From JALQUL01 sp964556425 (GTDB lineage Bacteria; Pseudomonadota; Gammaproteobacteria; Burkholderiales; Burkholderiaceae_C): a stretch of 29,345 nucleotides of DNA. The notes beneath the pieces were generated by a model, which saw only the letters and a list, made by a program, of their open reading frames with translations, was not told where the DNA came from and did not search any database. The stretch covers positions 1 to 29,345 of the forward strand of contig CAZKWC010000037.1 of assembly GCA_964556425.1 (NCBI GenBank), given 5' to 3'. Made by a program: the position numbers and the translations under genes. How positions within the stretch are numbered: the stretch's first letter is position 1; the number at the start of each line of letters is the position of its first letter. Of the stretch, positions 1 to 7,210 are shown piece after piece.

Positions 1-1559
1 CCTCTTACAAAGGCTTCTTCAAAAATAGAATAGCCTGCCCAATCCGAGTGAGCAAAAGCGATTCTTTTAGTTTTTGGAACTTTAGGCAAGGTTTTTAAAA
101 AAGCTAAATTTTGGCTGTTAGGTATAGCCATGGCATGACCATATCGAGTAATAAATAACTCTGTGCACTTCTGAGCAAGGTCGGGATGCGCCAGAGTTAA
201 ATGACTAAGCACTTGTTGTGCACAGTTGAGCCAACTTTGTTCAAGTAATATTTGTTTGGTATTTTTATCAGGGCCTAGTGCCTGATAAAAAGTCAATACA
301 TTGGCTTGTTGCTTGCTGGGTAGGTTTAAACTTTGATGATTGGCGCTAACATAACCCAAGTTATTAGAGCCATATATGACGTTATCCCAACTTAATTGCA
401 CATTTGTTTTTTCAAATAAAGGAGTTGGCAAATAGAGGTTGGCAACCAACCAAGCAGAATGTTGTGTGAATTGGGCTGCTTGGCTTAAAAAGCCAATAGT
501 TTGTTTGATTATTTTTTGAGCAATATGTACCGGTAAGGCCACAATACAGTTTTTGCATGTCCACCGAGTCACTTCTTGAGTGGTAATATTAAAAGTATCG
601 ACCTCTACCTCGGTTTTTAACTCGTTTATTTTTAAAATCAGTTCCTGCCCTTTGAATCTATCTTTTAAAGTAGCAGCCATAGCTCCACTTAAATAAGCAT
701 TTCCTTGGGGCCATGTTAATACTGCATCTTGATGGCTCGTATTTTCTTGTCCTGGGGCTGTAAAGCCATGCCTAGCTGCAAAATAATGAATTCCTGCCCA
801 GGCACTCACATGGTCGAGTCCTGCACCGTATTCATCTAGGCAACAATAATTTAAATACCATATTAACTCGGTGGCAGAAATGCCGTTTTGTTGAAGATAT
901 TGACGCATGGTTAAACCAATTAAACTGGTTTGTAGCTCTCCCCAAGATGCTTGGTAACTAGGAATCGCCCAATGCTCTTGCATAGCAGCTTGAATCAGCT
1001 TTGCAAATTTTAAGTATTGCTGCTGTAAAGGTGAATCAAGAGTGGTAGGTGGTAAAAGGCCATAGTGCCACTCATTTTGATAATACAATCGTTCTTGTGG
1101 GTTATGGCATAAATGGCGTTCATCCCATAACCATTTACCCTGCTGGTATTGGCCTAAATTTAACTGAGCTAAAAACTCTAAAAGTTCAGGTGCTTCATTA
1201 GAGGGGGCGGGTAAATAATGCGCCCCTAAAGGGCAATTAATTCCATGTATTTGAGTTGACCTAGAATTACCGCCTGGGCTTGACTCTAAGTCGATTAAAT
1301 AATAATCATCTTTTTGTTGTTGATCAAGCGCCCTGCAAGCCGCTAAACCTGCAATACCGGCTCCTAAAATTAAATGGGCCGATTTTTTAAATTGTGTGGG
1401 TGCTGGCCATTGCTGTGTAAACCTAAGCTGATGGCCAGCTTTGTAATTAACACCTAAAAAACTACCCGTTAAACTATTTTGTTTGGGTGTATCGCAGGCA
1501 TTGAGTATTAGCCCAGAACTGGCTACTAAAAAATGCCTTCTGTTGAGATTAGTGAACAA
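1..1559 (-). CDS. FAD-dependent amine-oxidase-like protein, Tat-exported lipoprotein (3' end outside window)
   Basis: The minus-strand frame is open from 1559 to base 1 (519 codons), so only the last residues lie outside the window. I chose a TTG start at 1559, overlapping the stop of the upstream synthase gene (1549-1551) and preceded by GGGGA. The N-terminus then reads as a twin-arginine signal (NRRHFL, residues 6-11) followed by a hydrophobic stretch and a lipobox LNAC with Cys22. A Rossmann FAD motif (LILGAGIAGLAA) follows at about residue 59, and the tail RIAFAHSDWAGYSIFEEAF resembles the second FAD-contacting motif of flavin amine oxidases. Seen: the signal, lipobox and FAD motifs. Inferred: folded in the cytoplasm with FAD, exported by Tat, lipid-anchored, and acting on an amine made by the neighbouring polyamine genes. 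The substrate is unknown. It could equally be an FAD desaturase or phytoene-dehydrogenase-like enzyme. Confidence 0.8.
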   Translation of the reverse strand, partial: MFTNLNRRHFLVASSGLILNACDTPKQNSLTGSFLGVNYKAGHQLRFTQQWPAPTQFKKSAHLILGAGIAGLAACRALDQQQKDDYYLIDLESSPGGNSRSTQIHGINCPLGAHYLPAPSNEAPELLEFLAQLNLGQYQQGKWLWDERHLCHNPQERLYYQNEWHYGLLPPTTLDSPLQQQYLKFAKLIQAAMQEHWAIPSYQASWGELQTSLIGLTMRQYLQQNGISATELIWYLNYCCLDEYGAGLDHVSAWAGIHYFAARHGFTAPGQENTSHQDAVLTWPQGNAYLSGAMAATLKDRFKGQELILKINELKTEVEVDTFNITTQEVTRWTCKNCIVALPVHIAQKIIKQTIGFLSQAAQFTQHSAWLVANLYLPTPLFEKTNVQLSWDNVIYGSNNLGYVSANHQSLNLPSKQQANVLTFYQALGPDKNTKQILLEQSWLNCAQQVLSHLTLAHPDLAQKCTELFITRYGHAMAIPNSQNLAFLKTLPKVPKTKRIAFAHSDWAGYSIFEEAFVR

Positions 1560-3117
1560 TTTTTCCCCACTCTTGTTCGTAGGTATTGACTAAAATTTGA
1601 TTGGAAAGACGATTAATGTCGCTAGGCACACGAGCCATATCGGGTGGAAAGATAAATAACTGAGGCAATGATTGTGCTGTTAAAAATTGCAATTTTGCAG
1701 GTAGCTGTGTTGGTAATCGATAAGGCCTACGACTAGCAATAACAAAACCCCACTCACCAAAACTGGGTACATGTGCATGATAGGGTGTAGCTTGTAATCC
1801 TACCGACTCTATAGTGTGAGCTACCGTCCAAAAAGTTTGCCTAGCAATTAAAGGAGAGGTAGTTTGAATGACGGCATAGGCCCCTGCGTTAAGGCGTTTT
1901 TCTAATAAGGAATAAAAGCTATTGGTATAAAGTTTGCCCACATTAAAATTGGTTGGGTCTGGAAAGTCCACCACAATAACATCAAAATAGTCAGTGCTTT
2001 CTTCAAGCCATTTAAAGGCATCGGTATTGATAATTTTTACCTTATTAGAAAGCAGTGAATGGCCATTCAATTGCATTAAATCTGGATGACTTTTAAACAG
2101 CTGTGTCATACTAGGGTCTAGCTCTACCAAGGTAATGCTTTCAACGCTAGGGTAACGTAAGATTTCACGCACTGCCATGCCGTCACCTCCTCCTAGTACC
2201 GCTATTTTTTTGGGTGCTCCATGAGCGGCCATGATAGGGTGTACCAATGCCTCGTGATAACGATATTCGTCTCGCTGGGCAAATTGTAAATTGCCATTTA
2301 AAAACAATCTAAAACCTGTTTTTCCCTCGCCAGCTTGCTGGGTAAGTACAATTCTTTGGTAGGGTGTAGTTTGAGCCAAAACAATTTTGTCTTGATAAAA
2401 TTTATCTTCGCTAAGACTGGTTATATCTTTGGCAAAAAATAATCCTGCAAGTAACACTAGAAAGGTCAGTACGCATGCCAATAAATGCAGCTTGACGCTT
2501 TTTAACTCAAATCTAAATAAATATAAAGCCCAAAACGCCACTGCAGCATTCATTATACCAAATACCAATCCAGTTCGAATAAGTCCTAGTTGGGGAACTA
2601 AAAATAAAGGAAATGCCAGTGATACGGCTAAAGCACCTAAATAGTCGTAAGTAAGCACTTCCGAGACTAAATCTTTGAGCGCCACATTTTTTTTGAGTAG
2701 TCGCATTACCAAAGGAATTTCTAGACCTACTAAAAGCCCTACCACGAACACCATAAAATAAATTAAAAAATGGGTGGCACTTGGTAAATAGGCATTGCTT
2801 AAAAAAATCACGCTTGGTAAGAATCCACCGACCAATGCCACTAATAATTCAATTCGTAAAAAGTAGGCCGATAAATGTCTATCAAAATATCGAGTTAAAA
2901 AGGAGCCCACTCCCATGGCAAATAAGTAGCAACCAATAATGGTTGAAAACTGCAAAATAGAGTCGCCTAATAAATAACTCGCCACTGCACCTGCGGCTAA
3001 TTCATAAATCAAACCGCATGCAGCAATAATAAAAACACTGACTAACAAAGCTAAATGCAAAGGAGCAATTCTGTTCGCTAATGTATGGTTAGGTATTTCA
3101 GTGTCTTTTTGAGTCAT
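1549..3117 (-). CDS. Membrane-embedded spermidine-synthase-like aminopropyltransferase
   Basis: At 522 residues it is far longer than soluble SpeE (about 290). Residues 1-230 hold roughly seven hydrophobic segments, beginning at about 23-45. Residues about 240-522 form a SpeE-type Rossmann methyltransferase-fold domain. Visible motifs are DEYRYHE (283-289), which in SpeE lines the active site, the nucleotide-binding GGGDG (309-313), VELDP (331-335) and the acidic VVDFPDP (382-388), which in SpeE holds the polyamine-binding aspartates. The family transfers aminopropyl from decarboxylated AdoMet to an amine; the acceptor here is unknown. It lies 97 bp downstream of the DUF350 gene and overlaps the next gene by 11 bp, which suggests translational coupling with the FAD lipoprotein. 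The decarboxylated AdoMet is presumably supplied by the decarboxylase at 5966. The fold is secure; naming it spermidine synthase would be an overstatement. Confidence 0.85.
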   Translation of the reverse strand: MTQKDTEIPNHTLANRIAPLHLALLVSVFIIAACGLIYELAAGAVASYLLGDSILQFSTIIGCYLFAMGVGSFLTRYFDRHLSAYFLRIELLVALVGGFLPSVIFLSNAYLPSATHFLIYFMVFVVGLLVGLEIPLVMRLLKKNVALKDLVSEVLTYDYLGALAVSLAFPLFLVPQLGLIRTGLVFGIMNAAVAFWALYLFRFELKSVKLHLLACVLTFLVLLAGLFFAKDITSLSEDKFYQDKIVLAQTTPYQRIVLTQQAGEGKTGFRLFLNGNLQFAQRDEYRYHEALVHPIMAAHGAPKKIAVLGGGDGMAVREILRYPSVESITLVELDPSMTQLFKSHPDLMQLNGHSLLSNKVKIINTDAFKWLEESTDYFDVIVVDFPDPTNFNVGKLYTNSFYSLLEKRLNAGAYAVIQTTSPLIARQTFWTVAHTIESVGLQATPYHAHVPSFGEWGFVIASRRPYRLPTQLPAKLQFLTAQSLPQLFIFPPDMARVPSDINRLSNQILVNTYEQEWGKIVH

Positions 3118-3149
3118 ATAGAGAGAAACTTAAGAATGACTCTAGCTAT

Positions 3150-3173
3150 CTGTAGCTTTTTTAAAAGCTACAG
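3150..3173. repeat. Perfect 11-bp inverted repeat between the DUF350 and synthase genes
   Basis: The arms CTGTAGCTTTT and AAAAGCTACAG are exact reverse complements separated by two bases. It would form a tight hairpin in the leader of the synthase mRNA, about 32 nt before its ATG. No T-run follows it on the minus strand, so it is not a standard intrinsic terminator. It could be a processing or stabilising hairpin between two cistrons. Confidence 0.5.
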
Positions 3174-3214
3174 CCATCATCAATAAAAAAGTATTGCCGC
3201 AGAGTAGTGTGAGT

Positions 3215-3436
3215 TTAACCGTGAATAGCCGCTGCAACAATGATTGAAATTCCTAGGCACAAGGCCGCTACAACCATGCCCAATGCCATGTTTTGTTTTT
3301 CAACTATTTCAAGCCAAAGTTGGTAGGGAGTGAGTTTATCAATAATAACAAAACACAAACCAAAGACCACCACACCGATTAAGGCGAAAACAATAGAAGA
3401 AAATACGGATGCTAAATTTAAAAATTGAAATTCCAT
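3215..3436 (-). CDS. DUF350 (UPF0719) small membrane protein
   Basis: This 73-residue protein consists almost entirely of two hydrophobic helices (about 9-31 and 48-71). They flank a short polar stretch carrying the family hallmark DKLTPYQLWLEIVEKQNMALG. That matches a single DUF350 unit; many relatives carry two. Its biochemical role is not established. DUF350 genes recur next to polyamine-related, SPFH/PspA-like and DUF4178 genes in proteobacteria, including the E. coli yjf cluster, so a role in membrane maintenance linked to polyamine chemistry is a reasonable inference. The gene sits between the DUF4178 and synthase genes on the same strand, 66 bp from the former. Confidence 0.85.
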   Translation of the reverse strand: MEFQFLNLASVFSSIVFALIGVVVFGLCFVIIDKLTPYQLWLEIVEKQNMALGMVVAALCLGISIIVAAAIHG

Positions 3437-3502
3437 AATGTGTAAACCTAAAAGTGAAAAAAGTTGAATAATGCCGATGAAAGTAAAACTACTAAATAGT
3501 TT

Positions 3503-4996
3503 TTATTTATGACTACCGCCACTGCTGTAGCCACCATAAGAACCCCCTGTTCCAGAACTTCTAGTCGTGCAATTTTCGATTTTTGGATTGCAGTCGTCTG
3601 AGCATTTAACGATAATAATGATTAAAATAATAATGACAGACCAAAGAATAATTTGTTTTCTCAGTTTTGCATTTTGTGCATCACCAACTTCAGATAATCC
3701 CTTAGATGCATCTATATTAAAAGCTTTGGAAACTACGGTTGGTAATAGTTTTTGGCCATGCGACCAAACAATTTCATCTTTACTTTGTTCTTTGTTAATT
3801 AAACTAGAGCCACAACTGTAGTCTGTATTTTTGGTGTTTTGATCAAGTGAAACACGCCAATAAAATTCACCTAATACATAATAAGTTTTGGCACTATAGG
3901 TTTCAGTTTGAGTATAGGTTTTTCCTAGGTATTCAACTGCTTGGCCATTTTTTAAAGATTTTGGCGCGCCCGTCATGGGTTTCACCCAACTCCAGCCTTC
4001 GGTACTTTCAACCAAAAAACCAAATCCTTTTAATGGGTTGTAAAGCAAATATTCGGACCACCCAAAAGACTCGTCTGGCTCTTGCGGGCTAGTTCCCATT
4101 CGGTGTTGAAATCCAACAATTTGCCAATCAATGTTTTCAAGTTGACCTGAAGTGCCCAAGGCGATAGTGGGATTGACCGGATTGTCTTGAGTGGCGGCTT
4201 TGAGCTCAGCACCAATACCACTTGAAAGATCAATCATACTTTTACATTGGGAACATGTAATCGTTTTACTGTCATCAAACAGGGGTTTTATGCTTGAGCC
4301 ACAATTGGGACACTCAAATTGTCTTGATTTTGATTCTTGACTAACGTTTTCTTTTAGACCAGTTAAGGCTAAATCGCTTAATTCAACTGCTTGTCCTAAA
4401 GATACTGTCGCCGATTTGCCAGCAAGAGTGCTACTGTAGTCAATGCTAAGCACCGATTGGTTGGATCGCAACTCCACCATATCAAATTCGGTATTGAGAG
4501 GTGGAAGAGATCCTAATTCACCTTGAGCTGTTTTTAAGGTGACTTTTTGAGTACTTGAAACGGTAAAGCTTTGGTTGATAAGTGGGTAAGATTGACCCAA
4601 AATATATTGAGATGCCTCTAATACCGCAGGATTGGTTGACAAAGGGGCAGACCAAACGAATGAACCGTTATCTTCAGATAGATAGGCAATAGGCCCTCCA
4701 TCTAATAAACAAACCCACTCTGACCAAACTCCTTCGGGGTATGCGTATTGCAAGCGCCCAATAACGGTAAAGTTTTCCCCTTCGTATTTGCCGCTTGCCA
4801 TCAATTGCAAAGGGCTAAAGTCTTCAAAGACTTCGGCCATTTTGCCAATTCGAGATAAGACATCTCCTTGTCTAGCCACCGTGCTTTGGCAAAATGTGCA
4901 AATAGTGTGTGTCGATTGGGCGCTTAAAAATTCAATCCCTGCACCACAACCAGGGCACAAGGATTGATAGCGGCGTGAGGGTGAGGAATTGGCCAT
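3503..4996 (-). CDS. Double DUF4178 zinc-ribbon protein with C-terminal membrane anchor
   Basis: The 497 residues contain a duplicated unit. Zinc ribbon 1 (C14, C17, C33, C36) precedes a DUF4178-like beta-rich domain (about 50-210). Zinc ribbon 2 (C229, C232, C248, C251) precedes a second one (about 275-385); both copies hold a G-W/V-S-E-W/Y-type motif (VWSEWV 90-95, GWSEYL 312-317). A hydrophobic helix at about 448-463 and a Gly/Ser/Tyr-rich tail (480-497) end the protein, so it is probably tail-anchored with its domains in the cytoplasm. The start is 7 bp after the stop of the upstream SPFH-side reading frame, which indicates an operon. The function of DUF4178 is unknown; the partners suggest a membrane-stress or polyamine-linked complex. 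Confidence 0.82.
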   Translation of the reverse strand: MANSSPSRRYQSLCPGCGAGIEFLSAQSTHTICTFCQSTVARQGDVLSRIGKMAEVFEDFSPLQLMASGKYEGENFTVIGRLQYAYPEGVWSEWVCLLDGGPIAYLSEDNGSFVWSAPLSTNPAVLEASQYILGQSYPLINQSFTVSSTQKVTLKTAQGELGSLPPLNTEFDMVELRSNQSVLSIDYSSTLAGKSATVSLGQAVELSDLALTGLKENVSQESKSRQFECPNCGSSIKPLFDDSKTITCSQCKSMIDLSSGIGAELKAATQDNPVNPTIALGTSGQLENIDWQIVGFQHRMGTSPQEPDESFGWSEYLLYNPLKGFGFLVESTEGWSWVKPMTGAPKSLKNGQAVEYLGKTYTQTETYSAKTYYVLGEFYWRVSLDQNTKNTDYSCGSSLINKEQSKDEIVWSHGQKLLPTVVSKAFNIDASKGLSEVGDAQNAKLRKQIILWSVIIILIIIIVKCSDDCNPKIENCTTRSSGTGGSYGGYSSGGSHK

Positions 4997-5003
4997 CTAC
5001 AAC

Positions 5004-5024
5004 TCAAGTTAGTTTTTTGAGAAG
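5004..5024 (-). CDS. Last codons of a gene entering from the assembly gap
   Basis: Between the gap and the DUF4178 gene the minus strand reads LLKKLT then a TGA stop at 5004-5006. It is most simply the C-terminus of the SPFH protein, but because the true gap length is unknown it could belong to an extra gene lost in the gap. Confidence 0.35.
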   Translation of the reverse strand, partial: LLKKLT

Positions 5025-5124
5025 NNNNNNNNNNNNNNNNNNNNNNNNNNNNNNNNNNNNNNNNNNNNNNNNNNNNNNNNNNNNNNNNNNNNNNNNNNNN
5101 NNNNNNNNNNNNNNNNNNNNNNNN
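5025..5124. other. 100-N assembly gap
   Basis: Exactly 100 N characters, the usual placeholder for a scaffold gap of unknown size. It cuts the 3' part of the SPFH gene. Any protein translated through it is artificial because the frame on the far side is not known. Confidence 0.95.
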
Positions 5125-5849
5125 CCCATATTGTTGCCTATCATGCCCATACCAATTTTTTGGTCGAGAATTTTTTGAAGTTCTTCTGGTAGAGATACAT
5201 TTTGTACCGTCATACCTTCTAACTTCAAACCTAGGGTTTCAAATTGTGTTTGCAGTTGGGAAGTTAATACTTGGGCAAAAGTAATTTGGTTGGAGGCTAA
5301 ATCAAGAAATGGAATCCCACTGCTGGCAATTGCATTACTAATATTTTGCAAAACCAGACCACGCAACTGTCCGTCTAGATCTTCAGTGGTGTAGGTTTCA
5401 CGGGTACCTGCAATTTCGGTATAAAACTTTTTAGGATCATGCAAGCGATAATTAAAATTACCAAAGGTACGTAATCGCACCATACCAAAATCTTTATCTC
5501 GGATGGTAATAGGTTGTTGCGTGCCCCATTTCTGATCGAGTTGTAAACGAGTCGAGAAAAAGATTACATCACTTTTGAATGGAGACTCAAAAAACTTGTC
5601 CCAGTTTTTTAAGTTGGTAAGAATAGGGATATTTTGTGTGCTGATTTTATGAGTGCCAGGTCCAAAAATATCAGCAACTGTGCCTTCGTTAACAAAAACG
5701 GCGATTTGTGAATCGCGCACAATTAAGGTCGCACCGTTTTGAATTTCCATGTCTTGCATGGGGTAGCGCCAACTTAATACACCGTTGCTATCTTCAGCCC
5801 ACTGTATAACGTCAACAAACTGTTTTCTTACAAAATCAAAAATACCCAT
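5125..5849 (-). CDS. SPFH/band-7 domain protein (YdjI-like), 3' end lost in gap
   Basis: About 241 residues are readable. The start at 5849 (MGIFDFVRKQFVDVIQW) is preferred because GGGAG lies about ten bases upstream; the longer reading to 5894 lacks a ribosome site and adds non-conserved residues. The N-terminus, the segment VNEGTVADIFGPGTHKIST and the later LRTFGNFNYRL and LKLEGMTVQNVSLPEELQ stretches match bacterial SPFH proteins of the 'virion core protein'/YdjI type. There is no N-terminal membrane helix, so it is likely peripheral or oligomeric at the membrane. Relatives often end in a zinc ribbon, which would be in the missing part. It is the first gene of the minus-strand polyamine/membrane cluster and is divergent from the AdoMet decarboxylase. 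Confidence 0.8.
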
Positions 5850-5965
5850 GATGTGTGTGCTCCCTAAATTTTGAGTCAATACCGATGATAGCAATAAATG
5901 TGGTGTGTTACTTGGTGGTAATATTAGTATTTAAGAAATAACTTTTAAGAGGTGGATTAAGTCTT
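5850..5965. promoter_or_regulatory. Divergent intergenic region, SPFH cluster / AdoMet decarboxylase
   Basis: These 116 bp separate the two divergent transcripts of the polyamine cluster and must hold both promoters. A clear ribosome site AGAGGTGG precedes the decarboxylase and GGGAG precedes the SPFH gene. I could not pick convincing -35/-10 pairs for either direction. Confidence 0.4.
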
Positions 5966-6346
5966 ATGCAAGGTCTTCATTTAACAGCAGACTGTTATGA
6001 TTGTCTATGCGACATACAGCTTTTGCAAGATGTTGCAATTTTAGGGGACGCTTGTTTGAAGGCTGTTGCTGATAATGGCTTAACTTCAGTAGGGCAATTG
6101 TTCCATAGTTTTGCCAGCCCCACCTGCCCAGAGGCAGGTGTCACTGCTACTATTTTATTAGCTGAATCACATATGTGTATTCATACTTGGCCAGAATTAA
6201 AAGCAGCTACTTTAGACGTTTATGTTTGTAATTTTTCAAGTGATCATTCAGATAAAGCAAGAGGGCTGATGAATGATTTATTACGCTTATTTAAAGCTGA
6301 AATGGTAGAACCCCACACCCTTCATAGAGGCTTGATGTTGCCTTAA
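5966..6346 (+). CDS. speH: S-adenosylmethionine decarboxylase proenzyme, prokaryotic class 1B
   Basis: This 126-residue protein has the typical length of the short SpeH-type enzyme. It self-cleaves to give a pyruvoyl cofactor and converts AdoMet to decarboxylated AdoMet, the aminopropyl donor for polyamines. The cleavage motif LAESHMCIHTWPE is intact: E67-S68 is the self-cleavage pair (Ser68 becomes pyruvoyl), H73 matches the processing histidine and C88 in DVYVC matches the catalytic acid. It should therefore be active rather than a dead prozyme. The ribosome site AGAGGTGG precedes the ATG. It is divergent from the SPFH-DUF4178-DUF350-synthase-oxidase cluster and very probably supplies its aminopropyltransferase. 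It ends 26 bp before the murU-like gene. The family symbol speD is also used. Confidence 0.92.
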   Translation: MQGLHLTADCYDCLCDIQLLQDVAILGDACLKAVADNGLTSVGQLFHSFASPTCPEAGVTATILLAESHMCIHTWPELKAATLDVYVCNFSSDHSDKARGLMNDLLRLFKAEMVEPHTLHRGLMLP

Positions 6347-6372
6347 TTCAAAACTATTTTCCAAGCCTTTTT

Positions 6373-7149
6373 ATGAAATCAACAGTGAATGTGGCTAAGG
6401 CCATGATTTTAGCTGCAGGTCGTGGCCAACGTATGCAGCCCTTAACCGACACCTGTCCAAAACCTTTATTAAAAGTTAAAGGCCAGCCCCTTATGTGGTG
6501 GCCCATGCAAGCCTTAGCTAAAAATGGTTTTACGCAACAAATTATTAACACTGCTTGGCTGGGTCAGCAAATTGAGGATTATTTTGGTGCTTTATGTGCA
6601 GTAGCATCAGACAATAACTCTTCACTTAATAGTAGCCATTTTATTAATCTTCAGTATTCGCACGAAGCACAAGATTTTGGCCATGCTCTAGAAACTTTGG
6701 GCGGTATTTGTCGTGCGCTACCTTTGTTAAGTCCTTGTTTAAAAGAGCCATTCTGGGTTTTGGCAGGTGATGTTTATGCTCCTCAGTTTGAATTTTCAAC
6801 TCAAGTGCTACAACAATTTATACAAAGCAAAGCCTTAGCCCATTTGTGGTTAGTGCCTAATCCAGCACATAATTTAAAAGGTGATTTTGCAATTAATGAG
6901 CAAGGTTTGGCACAGCAAGATGGCGAGATTAAATACACTTTCTCTACCATTGCTTTGTATAAACCCGATCTATTTCAGCAGCCTTTATGCAGTATTCCGG
7001 TTGGTAACCCAAATGGTGAAGTAGCCGCTTTAGCGCCTTTATTAAGAAAGGCCATGGATTTAGGCCTTGTAACTGCACAGTTATATGAAGGTGAATGGAC
7101 CGATGTAGGTACTCCTGAACGTTTAGCCCTTTTAAATACAAAAGACTAA
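6373..7149 (+). CDS. murU: MurU-like nucleotidyltransferase (N-acetylmuramate-1-phosphate uridylyltransferase family)
   Basis: The 258 residues carry a GT-A nucleotidyltransferase fold. The pyrophosphorylase signature LAAGRGQRMQPLT (13-25) is followed by CPKPLL with Lys30, the metal-site Asp in VLAGDVY, and the C-terminal EGEWTDVGTPERL typical of sugar-nucleotide transferases. Length and motifs fit MurU, which makes UDP-MurNAc from MurNAc-1-phosphate in peptidoglycan recycling. The usual partner kinase AmgK is not next to it here, so the substrate assignment is by family likeness. It is 26 bp after the AdoMet decarboxylase with no evident ribosome site and may be cotranscribed with it. It is followed by pepP on the same strand. 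Confidence 0.75.
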   Translation: MKSTVNVAKAMILAAGRGQRMQPLTDTCPKPLLKVKGQPLMWWPMQALAKNGFTQQIINTAWLGQQIEDYFGALCAVASDNNSSLNSSHFINLQYSHEAQDFGHALETLGGICRALPLLSPCLKEPFWVLAGDVYAPQFEFSTQVLQQFIQSKALAHLWLVPNPAHNLKGDFAINEQGLAQQDGEIKYTFSTIALYKPDLFQQPLCSIPVGNPNGEVAALAPLLRKAMDLGLVTAQLYEGEWTDVGTPERLALLNTKD

Positions 7150-7210
7150 TTTTGTTGCAAAATAGACATTTATTAATTAGACCATTTATTGCATGAACGG
7201 AGACAGTGAT

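Noticed and set aside
3150..3173. Inverted repeat as transcription terminator after the DUF350 gene
   Set aside because: No T-run follows on the coding strand and the synthase gene continues the same transcript unit; kept only as a hairpin.
5850..5894. Longer start for the SPFH protein, adding 15 residues
   Set aside because: The added residues are not family-like and no ribosome site precedes them, while GGGAG sits before the ATG at 5849.
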